A stretch of DNA of 64,000 nucleotides, from assembly GCF_004762045.1 (NCBI RefSeq), contig NZ_SJOM01000007.1, positions 6,382,583 through 6,446,582 of the forward strand. The letters run 5' to 3'. Shown piece by piece: positions 1 through 8,704 of this stretch (positions are counted from its first letter, which is position 1; every line of letters begins with the position of its first letter). Under the pieces are notes generated by a model, which was given only the letters and a program-made list of their open reading frames with translations, was not told the DNA's origin and did no database searches. The position numbers and the translations under genes are program-made. The DNA is from Mycobacterium sp. DL99. GTDB taxonomy: Bacteria; Actinomycetota; Actinomycetes; Mycobacteriales; Mycobacteriaceae.

Positions 1-1580
1 ACTGCTTTGCCGCTGAGGGCATGGTTGTTGTTGAGCAGTGTCCAGCCGGGTGGAAGTCCGGGGTCGAGCGGTTCTGGGGCGGATGGTTCGGGGTTCCAGA
101 GGTGTTCCACATTGGGTGTGTTGGGTGTGGGTTGGTCGAAGTCGTTGTCCCAGTCCAGGTCCCATTGCGGGTCCCATTGCAGTTCCCAGTCTGCAGGCTG
201 CTGGAGTTCGTGGGTCAGGTCCCGTTCGGGGTCGTGTTCGGGGTGCTGCTGTGGTTCCGGTTCTGGTTGGTCCTGGGGTGGGGTGAGGAGTAGTTCGGGG
301 CGGTGGTGGTAGTTGATGCGGTGTTGGCCGTGGTCCAGTTCTGGTGGTGGGTGCCATTCGACTTCGCCGTGGTCGTTGATGGTGGTGGTGTAGCCGCCGT
401 CGGTGTGCACGAGGCGGTTGTCGGGGCCGCAGGCCAGGGCCATGTCATCGACGTTGGTGTTGCCGCCGTCGGCCCAGTCGGTGACGGCGTGATGGACTTG
501 GGTGCCGTAGGCGCCGACGGTGGAGCAGGGTTTGGTGCAGCCGCCGTCGCGGGCGATGAGCATGATGCGTTGGGCGGGGCTGGCGGTGCGGCGGGCCCGG
601 AAGTAGTCCAGGGCTGCTCCGGTGGCCTGGTCGAACACCGCGAGGTGATGGTTGGCGTGTGCGCCCATGCGGATGACGTCTTTGATGGGCAGTTTGGTGC
701 CGCCACCGGTGACGCCGATCCCGGCGCGGGATTCGAGGTCTTGCAGAGTGGTGCGGATGATCACCGCGACGGGTAGCCCGTTGAGTTGGCCGAGATCGCC
801 GCTCATCAACGCGATTCGTCCGATGACGAGGAGGGCGTCGTGTTGGCGTTGGGCCAGGCTGCGGTGATCGTTGTCGATCTGGGCTTGGGTGGGGGTACCT
901 GTGGTGCAGGGCTCGTCGTCGTCGGGGTTGCACATGCCTGGGGCGGCGAATTTGGCGAACAGGACTTCCCATACGGCGGCGGCTTCGGGGGTGAGGTTGG
1001 CCGTCAGACCGGTCATCGCATCGCGGCCCTGTGCGGCGACGTTGACGCCGCGTTTGCGGGCGCGTTCGGTGTCGTCGGGTTCGGGTCCGTCCTGATCGAG
1101 CAGGAACAATCGCAGTTCGGCGGTGTTTTTGAGTTCTTTGGGGCCGACCCCGACCGCGACGCGGACCAGGTCGGCTTCGAACTGTTGGCCGGTGGTGGGG
1201 TCGAGGAATCCGGGGAGTCGGTTGATCGCGTCGCGCAGCACTTTGACGTGGTCGGCGTTGATCAGGCCGGCTTCAACCGCGGCGGCGACCGCGGGCAGTA
1301 CCGGGGCCAGGGGTTCACCGGTCAGGGCACGCCGCGGCCCCAGCTCGGCGGCCTCACCCAAACGGCGGCCGGCTTCTGTGGTGGATAGTCGCCAGCGGAT
1401 GCGCAGCACCTCGTTCCACGTCTTGGCGCCCATCTCGCGCGGGGTGGTGTCGGCTTGCAGTTGGGCCAGCAGTCGGTGCACTACGGCGGGCATCTGGCAG
1501 GTCAGGGTCTCGTATTCGTCGAGCACCGCGATCAGCTCGGCCCGGGTCAACGACCGGTAATCGCAGGCGGCGAACGCGTC
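1..1580 (-). CDS. DUF222/HNH endonuclease family protein (13E12-type repeat), partial at left edge
   Basis: The minus-strand frame is open from about 1580 to the window edge with no stop, so the 3' end lies outside. It is a mycobacterial DUF222 protein with a C-terminal HNH nuclease domain. The HNH part near 480-570 reads RDGGCTKPC, then QVHHAV, then DWADGGNTNVDDMALACG. The upstream part reads CDYRSLTRAELIAVLDEYE, typical of this multicopy family (13E12/REP elements in M. tuberculosis). The product should cleave DNA, but its biological role is unsettled. No convincing start exists: family-like sequence begins at about 1580 (DAFAACDY), and upstream residues are Arg/His-rich and overlap the AraC gene start. 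In-frame GTG at 1631 or TTG at 1550 are the only options. I infer a 5' truncation. Confidence 0.85.
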
Positions 1581-1589
1581 GCGCCGCCG

Positions 1590-2378
1590 GTGTCGGTGAC
1601 CCGGGGCCGGCGCGCAGATCTCCCCGAACACCGTCCGCACATTCACGACTTCCCGGTGCTCTGGTACGTGCCGGCCGATGGAGTCGTCTACGTGGTGGCA
1701 GCAGGCGAGGTGATCGACCCACGACCGCTGACCGCCGACTCCGACGGGATCGGCGTGTACTTCGACCCCACCGCGCTGGGGTACGACGCCGGCTCGCCAT
1801 GGCCCACCTGGCAGGCCCACCCCCTGCTGTTCCCGTTCATCCACGGGAACTCCGGTGGATTACTGCAGTTGCACGTGCCCGCCGATCGACAGCCTTTCTG
1901 GGACAGCGCGATCCGATCGATCGAGGCGGAGCTGACCGGTCGGCGCGAGGGTTATCGTCAAGCCGCGCTGGCCCATCTGACCCTGGTGCTCATCGATCTG
2001 GCCCGTCTCGCCGACGATGTGGTCAGCGACTTGCGACGCAGTGGCGAGCCGTTGCTGGCCGAGGTGTTCTCGTCGATCGACCGCAGGTTGTCGGAGCCGC
2101 TGTCGTTGCGCGACGTCGCCAGCGAGGTCGGAATGACTGCGGGTCATCTCACCACGTTGGTCCGGCGGCGGACCGGACGCACGGTCGGCGAGTGGATCAA
2201 CGAGCGCAGGATGAGTCGAGCCCGTCAACTACTCGGCGATACGGACCTGCCCGTGGCCGAGGTCGCCGCCCGGGTGGGGATGGCCGACCCTGGCTATTTC
2301 AGCCGTCAGTTCCGGCGGACACACGGCCTGTCACCGCGCGAGTGGCGCCGGTCCGGCATCGGAACCGAATCACCTTGA
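1590..2378 (+). CDS. AraC family transcriptional regulator (possibly 5'-truncated)
   Basis: This is a 262-aa regulator from GTG 1590. The N-terminal part (about 1-100) is a cupin-like ligand domain beginning VSVTRGRRADLPEH and HDFPVLWYV. The C-terminal 100 residues contain the two AraC helix-turn-helix motifs, with LSLRDVASEVGMTAGHL first and LPVAEVAARVGMADPGYFSR second, ending in the usual FRRTHGLSPREWR. The frame stays open upstream to 1455, but that extension is antisense to the HNH gene and looks non-native. GTG 1590 is therefore the first plausible start. The gene meets the HNH gene head to head with no room for a promoter, which suggests both 5' ends were lost in one rearrangement. Effector and targets cannot be read from sequence. 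Confidence 0.8.
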   Translation: MSVTRGRRADLPEHRPHIHDFPVLWYVPADGVVYVVAAGEVIDPRPLTADSDGIGVYFDPTALGYDAGSPWPTWQAHPLLFPFIHGNSGGLLQLHVPADRQPFWDSAIRSIEAELTGRREGYRQAALAHLTLVLIDLARLADDVVSDLRRSGEPLLAEVFSSIDRRLSEPLSLRDVASEVGMTAGHLTTLVRRRTGRTVGEWINERRMSRARQLLGDTDLPVAEVAARVGMADPGYFSRQFRRTHGLSPREWRRSGIGTESP

Positions 2379-2443
2379 TAACGGAGGGGTTACGCCAGGC
2401 GCGGCCCCGGTAGGCCCAGCTCAGGCGTTGTTAGCGTGCCGGT

Positions 2444-3706
2444 GTGAGACTGAGAATGTTCGGTCGGATGTCGCGCCGCGTGGCGGCTACGACGATTGCA
2501 GGGTTGATGTTGCCGGCGCTGGTGATGGCCGGGCCGGCACCGACCGCTGCGGCATATTCGCGCGACGGCCTGCCGGTGGAACGCCTTCAGGTTCCGTCAG
2601 CAGCCATGGGCCGCGATATCACCGTGCAGTTCCAGGGCGGTGGTCCGCAGGCGTTGTACCTGCTCGACGGGTTGCGCGCCCAGGACGACAACAACGGTTG
2701 GGATATCAACACCGCCGCGTTCGAGTGGTTCTACAAGTCGGGCATCTCGGTCGTCATGCCCGTCGGCGGACAGTCCAGCTTCTACAGTGACTGGTACCGC
2801 CCCGCGGCCGGCAGTGCCGGCACCACCACCTACAAGTGGGAAACCTTCCTCACCCAGGAACTCCCGGCCTACCTGGCCGCCAAACGCGACGTCGCGCCAA
2901 CCGGCAATGCCGTTGTCGGGCTGTCGATGTCCGGTGGGGCGGCCCTCAACCTGGCGATCTGGCATCCCGCCCAGTTCATCTTCGCGGGCGCCTTGTCCGG
3001 CTTCCTGAATCCGTCACAGGGTCTGTGGCCCACCATGATCGGCTTCGCCATGAAGGACGCCGGCGGCTACAACCCCACCGACATGTGGGGTATCTCCAAC
3101 GATCCGGCCTGGCGCCGCAACGACCCGACGGTCAACATCAACCGGCTGGTGGCCAACAACACCGCGATCTGGGTGTACTGCGGCAACGGCGTTCCCTCCG
3201 AACTCGACGACCCCGGCGGCAATTTCGGCACGCTGTACAGCGCGCAGTTCCTGGAGAACATCACGATCAACTCCAACAAGGAGTTCCAGCAGAAGTATGT
3301 GGCTGCCGGCGGGCGGAATGCGAAGTTCGACTTCCCGCCGAACGGCACCCACAACTGGAACTACTGGGGATCGCAATTGCAGCAGATGAAGCCCGACATG
3401 CTGCGGGTGCTCAGTCAGAACGCGGCAGCAGCCGCTGCTCCGCCACCAGCGGCTCCGGCAGTGCCCGGGCAGGTGCCCGGTGTTGCGGCAGCGCCCGCAA
3501 TGCCGGCCGTGCCCGGCCAGGTCCCCGGCGTCGCAGCAGCTCCCGCGGCTCCAGCGGTGCCCGGGATGACCGGACTACCGGGTACGGCCGGCGTTCCGGG
3601 AGTGGCCGCAGTGCCACGGGTGGCCGGGGTGCCAGGCGTCGCCGCGGCGCCGGTCGCACCCGTGGCACCTGGCCTGCAAACCGTGCCCGTAGCGCTGCCG
3701 CGCTAA
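2444..3706 (+). CDS. Antigen 85-family mycolyltransferase-like protein with Pro/Ala/Val/Gly-rich tail
   Basis: A 420-aa secreted esterase of the antigen 85 (Fbp) family, which transfers mycolic acids to trehalose monomycolate and arabinogalactan outside the membrane. Residues 1-37 form a signal peptide ending AAAYSRDG. The catalytic domain spans about 40-320. The nucleophile is Ser163 in GLSMSGGAA, the acid is Glu271 in QFLEN, and the histidine is His303 in GTHNWNYWG. The conserved ALYLLDGLRAQDD, DMWG and WVYCGNG segments are present. From about 325 to 420 the protein carries a low-complexity tail of repeated VPGVAAAPA/PAVPGQ units that classical FbpA/B/C lack. Start is GTG 2444; ATG 2456 is an alternative. 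It is an Fbp paralogue, but its acyl acceptor is unknown. Confidence 0.92.
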   Translation: MRLRMFGRMSRRVAATTIAGLMLPALVMAGPAPTAAAYSRDGLPVERLQVPSAAMGRDITVQFQGGGPQALYLLDGLRAQDDNNGWDINTAAFEWFYKSGISVVMPVGGQSSFYSDWYRPAAGSAGTTTYKWETFLTQELPAYLAAKRDVAPTGNAVVGLSMSGGAALNLAIWHPAQFIFAGALSGFLNPSQGLWPTMIGFAMKDAGGYNPTDMWGISNDPAWRRNDPTVNINRLVANNTAIWVYCGNGVPSELDDPGGNFGTLYSAQFLENITINSNKEFQQKYVAAGGRNAKFDFPPNGTHNWNYWGSQLQQMKPDMLRVLSQNAAAAAAPPPAAPAVPGQVPGVAAAPAMPAVPGQVPGVAAAPAAPAVPGMTGLPGTAGVPGVAAVPRVAGVPGVAAAPVAPVAPGLQTVPVALPR

Positions 3707-3723
3707 CGAGCCGCGTGCGTAGA

Positions 3724-3759
3724 GCCATGGCGGAAAATCGGCCGAATTCCCGCCATGGC
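3724..3759. terminator. Inverted repeat after the antigen 85-like gene
   Basis: A perfect 10-bp inverted repeat, GCCATGGCGG (3724-3733) against CCGCCATGGC (3750-3759), with a 16-nt loop. It starts 17 nt after the stop codon. There is no U-tract, as in many mycobacterial terminators. It could also be a protein-binding palindrome for the next gene. Confidence 0.5.
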
Positions 3760-3851
3760 GCTACAAACGTGAACGGATTATCACCAATACAGATGACTGT
3801 CATCGAAAAGCATCGTTGGACTCGATGAGCTGAGCCGGGTGTCATGGAGCC

Positions 3852-4265
3852 ATGACACGCACACGTCTCGCTCTGGCCGCGTTCGCCTTGACCGCCGCGA
3901 CCGGCGGCCTGGTCACCGCCCCGGCCGCGCTCGCCGACGACCCGACCGCGGGAGTATCGCGCACCGAGCTTCAGCGTTCCGCCGCTCCCACGCCGGGATT
4001 CGAGATCATCCAGACCAGGTTCGAGATCCCGGTCGGCAAGGAGTCCGGCCGTCACAGTCATCCGGGGCCGGAAGTGGGCTACATCGTCCAGGGAGACGTG
4101 GACATGGTCTTCGATGATCGGCCCACCCAGCACCTGCATTCGGGCGACCCGTTCCTCATCCCGGCCGGCGTCGTCCACAACGCGCACAACGTCGGCACGG
4201 TGAGGACGCTGATGCTGTCCACCTACGTAGTGCCCGTCGATCAACCGTTGGTGACCGTGTACTGA
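3852..4265 (+). CDS. Secreted cupin-domain protein
   Basis: A 137-aa protein with a cleavable signal peptide (residues 1-28, ending AALADD) and a single cupin_2 barrel. The first cupin motif is at about 68-85 (RHSHPGPEVGYIVQG) and the second at about 97-112 (GDPFLIPAGVVHNAHN), so metal-ligand histidines and a glutamate are present. Such small secreted cupins bind a metal, but no substrate can be assigned. ATG 3852 follows a GGAG at close spacing. The last 25 nt overlap the end of the convergent FAD reductase gene. Confidence 0.85.
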   Translation: MTRTRLALAAFALTAATGGLVTAPAALADDPTAGVSRTELQRSAAPTPGFEIIQTRFEIPVGKESGRHSHPGPEVGYIVQGDVDMVFDDRPTQHLHSGDPFLIPAGVVHNAHNVGTVRTLMLSTYVVPVDQPLVTVY

Positions 4266-5410
4266 TCGTCGGACCGCACACCACGGTAGATACCGCGGCG
4301 GACGATCCACGGCTGCAGCACCCGCTCGATCGACCAGGACGGGAATCGGAAGGCAAACCCGTTGGGCGCGAACACTTCCAGCCCGTCCGGCAGCACACCC
4401 AGTACCGACCCCCAGCGGCTGGCCGGCGGACGGTAGCCGCGCATGCGGCCGCCGGTGAAATAGGCGGCCACGTTTCGGGCCAGCAGTCCGTCGGCCCGGT
4501 TGCGGGCCGAGGAGCGCAGCGGGTCGGTGGCCGCGACATCGCCGACGGCGAACACGCCGTCGTGCCCCGGCACCCGCAGTTCCGGCGTCACCCGCACGAA
4601 CCCGCGCTCATCGAGAATGTCCGCGGGCAGCCAGGCCGTGTTCGGCCGCACCCGGCCGATGGCCCACAACACGGCATCTGCCTGCACCGGCGCCTGGCCG
4701 CCGCTGAAGTGAACGGGTTCGGAGGTGATGGCCGCGCAGTCGAAACCCTCGGGCACCACTGCTCGATGTCCGGGATGCAAGGTCACCCCAGCCGCGGTCA
4801 GCCGGCTTTCGACCCGTTGCCGGGACCGCCAATGATGCTGCGGCAGAGGGTGTTCACCCGGGTAGTACAGCCCCACCCGGATGTCCGGCCACCGGAGAGC
4901 GATATTGGCCGCACTGCTGGCCGCCGCCGCGCCACCCCCGATGACGGCAACCGAACGTGCCGAACCCACCCGCTCGTGGGCGGTCCGCAGCCCGGCATCG
5001 ACCTCCCCCGCCGACTGCAGAACGGCTTGTCGCCAGAAGCCGTTGGTGACACCGGTGGAGATGACCAGCGCGTCATAGGGTTCCACCCGCTCGTTCCCGT
5101 CGGCCTCACGCACGCTGACCGTGCGTGCGGACAGGTCGGCCCCGGTGAGCGTGCCGTGCACGGTGCGGACCCGGTCGAGTTCGCGGAACCGGTCGAAGCC
5201 GATCCAGTAATCGCGCGCCCAATCGTCGGGCCGCGCCAGCCGCGTGCCGAGCTCCTGGCCACTGACCAGGCCGGGTTTCACCGAGATGCCGACGACGTCG
5301 AACCGACGCGCCAACCGGATCGCGGTGAGCACCCCGGAGTCACCGAGCCCGGCGATCACCACGCGCTTACGGTCCACGAACCGTGACGCTACCGCCCGCC
5401 CGCGAGCCAC
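4241..5410 (-). CDS. FAD-dependent pyridine nucleotide oxidoreductase (NDH-2/AIF-like)
   Basis: A 389-aa flavoprotein of the pyridine nucleotide-disulphide oxidoreductase superfamily. An FAD-binding Rossmann motif is at about 17-23 (VVIAGLGDSG). A second dinucleotide (NAD(P)H) motif lies in the middle (VAVIGGGAAAASSAANIA). The C-terminal flavin motif is VFAVGDVAATDPL. It lacks the redox-active CxxxxC pair of disulphide reductases, so it fits the AIF/NDH-2-like group that passes electrons from NAD(P)H to a quinone or protein. ATG 5410 leaves only 26 nt before the divergent acyl-CoA dehydrogenase; GTG 5380, just before the Rossmann motif, is a plausible later start. Its 3' end overlaps the cupin gene by 25 nt. 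Confidence 0.85.
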   Translation of the reverse strand: MARGRAVASRFVDRKRVVIAGLGDSGVLTAIRLARRFDVVGISVKPGLVSGQELGTRLARPDDWARDYWIGFDRFRELDRVRTVHGTLTGADLSARTVSVREADGNERVEPYDALVISTGVTNGFWRQAVLQSAGEVDAGLRTAHERVGSARSVAVIGGGAAAASSAANIALRWPDIRVGLYYPGEHPLPQHHWRSRQRVESRLTAAGVTLHPGHRAVVPEGFDCAAITSEPVHFSGGQAPVQADAVLWAIGRVRPNTAWLPADILDERGFVRVTPELRVPGHDGVFAVGDVAATDPLRSSARNRADGLLARNVAAYFTGGRMRGYRPPASRWGSVLGVLPDGLEVFAPNGFAFRFPSWSIERVLQPWIVRRGIYRGVRSDDQYTVTNG

Positions 5411-5424
5411 TGAATGCCTTTCCC

Positions 5425-5430
5425 TATCGT
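5425..5430 (+). promoter_or_regulatory. Putative -10 box of a leaderless promoter
   Basis: TATCGT (TANNNT type) lies 6 nt before ATG 5437, the spacing of a leaderless mycobacterial transcript. No Shine-Dalgarno sequence is present. It drives the FadE/hydrolase operon that follows. Confidence 0.5.
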
Positions 5431-5436
5431 GGCTGG

Positions 5437-6639
5437 ATGAGCAGCGTCGCTGATGCGGACCGGGTCGCCGACCTCGCCCGCCGGGTCGTGGCCGACCACG
5501 ACCCCAAGAAAGTCCCGATCCCCGAGTACCTGGCCGCCTGTTACGACGCGGGACTGTCCTGGGTGCACTTCCCGGAGGGCCTCGGCGGTCTCGGGGTATC
5601 CCGCGGTCTGCAGGCCGTGGCCGACCGCATCCTGCAGGGCGCCGGCGGGCCCATACCGCTGAGCCTCAACCCCATGGGTTACGGCATGGCCGCACCGACG
5701 GTGCGTGAACACGCTCAGTCCGACGAGCTCAAGCGTTCCTGGCTGCGGCCGCTCGCCAGCACCGAGCACATCTGGTGCCAGCTGTTCTCCGAGCCCGGCG
5801 CGGGATCGGATCTGGCCGGGCTCGCCACCTCCGCGGTGCGCGACGGCGACGAGTGGGTGCTGAACGGTCAGAAGGTGTGGACCAGTCTGGCGCACCGGGC
5901 CCGTTGGGGCCTGCTGCTGGCCCGCTCGAATCCCGATGTGCCCAAACACAAGGGCCTCACGTACTTCGTGCTGGACATGCACGGACCGGGCGTCGAGACC
6001 AGGCCGCTGCGGCAGATGACCGGCCAGGCCGAGTTCAACGAGGTGTACATCACCGATGCCCGTATCCCCGATGCGCATCGGCTCGGGGAGGTCGGCAACG
6101 GCTGGAACGTCGCGATGACGACGCTGATGAACGAGCGCAGCGCGCTCGGCGGCAGCGGCAACCGTCGCGGAGCCGGGACCATCTCGGATGCCGTGGCGCT
6201 GTGGGCATCACGGCCAGATCTGCGCACTCCGGTGCTGCGGGATCGGCTGACCCAGCTCTGGCTGCGCTCCGAGGCCCAGCGGCTGACCGCAGAACGTTCC
6301 CGCGCTGCCGCCACCGTCGGCGGGCCGGGTCCCGAAGGGTCGATCGGAAAGCTCGTCGGTGCCGAGCTCAATCAGCACATCTACCAGTGGTGCATGGATC
6401 TGCTTGGGCCCGAAGGGATCTTGTACCACGGGTACGGGACGGGCGACCGCGACGACGACGAGAGCGGCAAGGACTGGCGCGGCCCGATCCAGCAGCGCTT
6501 CCTGCGCAGCAAGGCCAACACCATCGAAGGCGGCACGTCAGAGGTGATGCGCAACATTCTCGGCGAACGGATCCTCGGGCTACCCGGCGATCTGCGGGCC
6601 GATGCCGGTATGCCGTGGAAGGAGATCCCGCGTGGCTGA
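5437..6639 (+). CDS. Acyl-CoA dehydrogenase (FadE), first subunit of a pair
   Basis: A 400-aa FAD-dependent acyl-CoA dehydrogenase that would introduce the alpha-beta double bond in an acyl-CoA. FAD/substrate-binding signatures are visible: LFSEPGAGSDLAGL at about 115-130, GQKVWTSLAH near 145, and the C-terminal IEGGTSEVMRNILGER at about 365-380, which carries the catalytic-type glutamate. Start ATG 5437 is chosen because it follows a leaderless -10 box and begins MSSVADADRV; the frame is open upstream to 5383. The next fadE overlaps it by 8 nt. Adjacent unequal FadE pairs in mycobacteria form heterotetramers that act on steroid side chains or branched acyl chains. That role is inference here; no other steroid genes are visible. 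Confidence 0.9.
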   Translation: MSSVADADRVADLARRVVADHDPKKVPIPEYLAACYDAGLSWVHFPEGLGGLGVSRGLQAVADRILQGAGGPIPLSLNPMGYGMAAPTVREHAQSDELKRSWLRPLASTEHIWCQLFSEPGAGSDLAGLATSAVRDGDEWVLNGQKVWTSLAHRARWGLLLARSNPDVPKHKGLTYFVLDMHGPGVETRPLRQMTGQAEFNEVYITDARIPDAHRLGEVGNGWNVAMTTLMNERSALGGSGNRRGAGTISDAVALWASRPDLRTPVLRDRLTQLWLRSEAQRLTAERSRAAATVGGPGPEGSIGKLVGAELNQHIYQWCMDLLGPEGILYHGYGTGDRDDDESGKDWRGPIQQRFLRSKANTIEGGTSEVMRNILGERILGLPGDLRADAGMPWKEIPRG

Positions 6640-7807
6640 GAACGTTGAGAACAGTGCTGAGTTCACGTTCACCGACGAGCAGGCCCAGCTGCGGACGGCG
6701 GTCCGCAAGTTCTGTGCCGAGAACCTCGACGAACAGACCGTGCGGACCCTGATGGAGTCCGAGCCCCGGTTCGATCCGTCGGTGTGGACGCGGTTGGGCA
6801 CCGAGCTCGGCGTGCTCGGTCTGGCGGTTCCCGAGGCCGACGGCGGAGCCGGCGGCACGCTCGTCGACCAGGCCATCGCGGTCGAGGAACTCGGCGCGGC
6901 ATTGGCGTGCGGTCCGGTGTTCGGCACCGTGTTGCTGTCGATCCCGGCGCTCGTCGCCTCCTCGGCCGGCCCGGTACGCGACGAACTGCTCGGCGCACTC
7001 GCCGAAGGCACGCGCACCGCGGCGTTCGCCGTCCCGGATCAGGCGGGCGCATTCGATCCCACCGCGGTGAATGTCACTGCCGCCGAAGACGGAACGCTCA
7101 CCGGCACCGTCGAGCGCGTCGTCGATGGCGACGCGGCCGACGTGCTGCTGGTGGCCGCCACGGGGCCCGACGGCGTGGCTCTGTACGCAGTCGACGCATC
7201 GGCCTCAGAAGTGCAACGCACCGCACTGGTCACGCTCGATCCCACCCGGCCGCAGGCCACGATCGTCTTGACCGCTGCCCCCGCGCAATTGGTGGCCGGC
7301 ACCGGCGAGGCCGATCGCGTCATCACCCACGCATTCCAGGTGGCCTCGGCACTGCTGGCCGCCGAACAGATCGGCGCCGCACAGCATCTGCTGGACCTAT
7401 CGGTGGAATACGCGAAATCCAGGCTGCAGTTCGGCAGGCAGATCGGCTCCTTCCAGGCCGTCAAGCACCGGCTGGCGGATTGCCTGGTGGATCTCGAGCA
7501 CGCCCGCTCGGCGACCTATCACGCGGCGTGGGCACTGACCGACGGCACCGACGACCCGGCACTGGCGACCAGCATCGCGCAGGCCACCGCGTCGGCCGCG
7601 TTCGCCAAGATTGCCGCCGACACCATCCAGGTGCACGGCGGGATCGGATTCACCTGGGAACACCAGGCGCACCTGTACTTCAAGCGGGCCACCACCGACG
7701 CCGCGCTGTTGGGCAGTGCGGAGGCCCATCGGTCGCGGGTGGCCGAACTGGTGCTCGACGACGCAGAGGCCGAACGCGTGCCATGGGTGGCGACGGGTAC
7801 GCAATGA
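6632..7807 (+). CDS. Acyl-CoA dehydrogenase (FadE), second subunit of a pair
   Basis: A 391-aa protein starting at GTG 6632, overlapping the preceding fadE by 8 nt and so translationally coupled. The N-terminal helical domain begins FTFTDEQAQLR. The C-terminal domain carries SRLQFGRQIGSFQAVKHRLAD and VHGGIGFTWEHQAHLYFKRA, both typical of FadE partners. The EGGTSE-type segment of its neighbour is absent. This resembles FadE26/FadE27- or FadE28/FadE29-type pairs, where two unlike subunits share active sites in an alpha2beta2 enzyme. The middle domain is poorly conserved and Ala/Val-rich. The pair, the hydrolase and the FAH enzyme downstream read as one catabolic operon; the acyl substrate is unknown. 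Confidence 0.9.
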   Translation: MAENVENSAEFTFTDEQAQLRTAVRKFCAENLDEQTVRTLMESEPRFDPSVWTRLGTELGVLGLAVPEADGGAGGTLVDQAIAVEELGAALACGPVFGTVLLSIPALVASSAGPVRDELLGALAEGTRTAAFAVPDQAGAFDPTAVNVTAAEDGTLTGTVERVVDGDAADVLLVAATGPDGVALYAVDASASEVQRTALVTLDPTRPQATIVLTAAPAQLVAGTGEADRVITHAFQVASALLAAEQIGAAQHLLDLSVEYAKSRLQFGRQIGSFQAVKHRLADCLVDLEHARSATYHAAWALTDGTDDPALATSIAQATASAAFAKIAADTIQVHGGIGFTWEHQAHLYFKRATTDAALLGSAEAHRSRVAELVLDDAEAERVPWVATGTQ

Positions 7808-7842
7808 TCGGTTGAAAACGCGCGGCAAGCGTTACTCGACCG

Positions 7843-7848
7843 TAAAAT
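7843..7848 (+). promoter_or_regulatory. Putative -10 box of a leaderless promoter
   Basis: TAAAAT lies 7 nt before ATG 7856, with no Shine-Dalgarno sequence between. It would allow separate leaderless transcription of the hydrolase-FAH pair inside the longer operon. Confidence 0.5.
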
Positions 7849-7855
7849 CCCGCTG

Positions 7856-8704
7856 ATGGACAGCGCTGCCGAACACCGCACGCTGGCTGTCGACGGGGTG
7901 CGGTCGCCGGTGCTTGTTGCCGGGCCATCAGGCCCGGACCGGCAACAAGCACCAGAAGCAGTGGTGTTCGTGCACGGCAACAACGCCGGGGCCAAGTGGG
8001 ATCGATTGCTGGCGCCGGTCGCCGGTTTCGCGCGGGTGATCGCGCCGGAGATGCCGGGTTTCGGCGCGGCCGACAAACCGGCCCAGTGGCCGTACACGGT
8101 GGCCGCCTACGCGGCCCACCTCGACGCGATCCTGGACCAACTCGGCGTCGAACGCGCGCATCTGGTCGCCCATGACTTCGGCGGGCCCTGGGCACTCGCG
8201 TGGGCCGCCGACCATCTCGATTCCGTCGGCAGCATCACGTTGATCAACGCCCCGGTGGTGATCAACCACTTCGCCGCCAAGTTGTGGCGGACACCCATGC
8301 TGGCCGAGGCACTGTCGCGGATCGGCAACCCGGCTGTTCTACGTCGCGTGCTCGCGATGCGGGACCCGGGGCTGCCGCCCGATGCGCTGGAATCGATCGC
8401 CGAGCACATGTTCGCCCGTGGCACACCCGATGCGGTGTTGAAGCTGTACCGGTCCACCGGTCCGAATGCCCTTGCCCCGTATGTCGATCGGCTCGCCGAA
8501 TACGGAGGCGACGTCCTGGTGGTGTGGGGTGCAGATGACCGCTACGTGCCGTTCGCACAAACCGACGAGTACCGCCGGATCTTCCGGAACTGTGAGGTTC
8601 AGCCGGTGCCCGGGACCGGCCACTGGCCCTGGCTCGAACAACCCGACGTGGTGGCCGGGCACGTCACCGCGTTCCTGCGCAGGCAACTCGGATGTGCCCG
8701 ATGA
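7856..8704 (+). CDS. Alpha/beta hydrolase with Asp nucleophile (epoxide hydrolase/dehalogenase-like)
   Basis: A 282-aa alpha/beta-hydrolase. The oxyanion-hole segment is FVHGNNAGAKWDR (about 38-50). The nucleophile elbow reads LVAHDFGGPWAL (about 102-113), placing Asp, not Ser, at the nucleophile position, as in epoxide hydrolases and haloalkane dehalogenases. The acid lies in VVWGADDRYVP and the histidine in VPGTGHWPWLEQP. It would attack an epoxide, a C-halogen bond or an activated C-C bond through an ester intermediate. ATG 7856 follows a leaderless -10 box. Its stop overlaps the ATG of the FAH gene (ATGA), so the two are coupled and probably act on consecutive intermediates. Confidence 0.88.
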   Translation: MDSAAEHRTLAVDGVRSPVLVAGPSGPDRQQAPEAVVFVHGNNAGAKWDRLLAPVAGFARVIAPEMPGFGAADKPAQWPYTVAAYAAHLDAILDQLGVERAHLVAHDFGGPWALAWAADHLDSVGSITLINAPVVINHFAAKLWRTPMLAEALSRIGNPAVLRRVLAMRDPGLPPDALESIAEHMFARGTPDAVLKLYRSTGPNALAPYVDRLAEYGGDVLVVWGADDRYVPFAQTDEYRRIFRNCEVQPVPGTGHWPWLEQPDVVAGHVTAFLRRQLGCAR

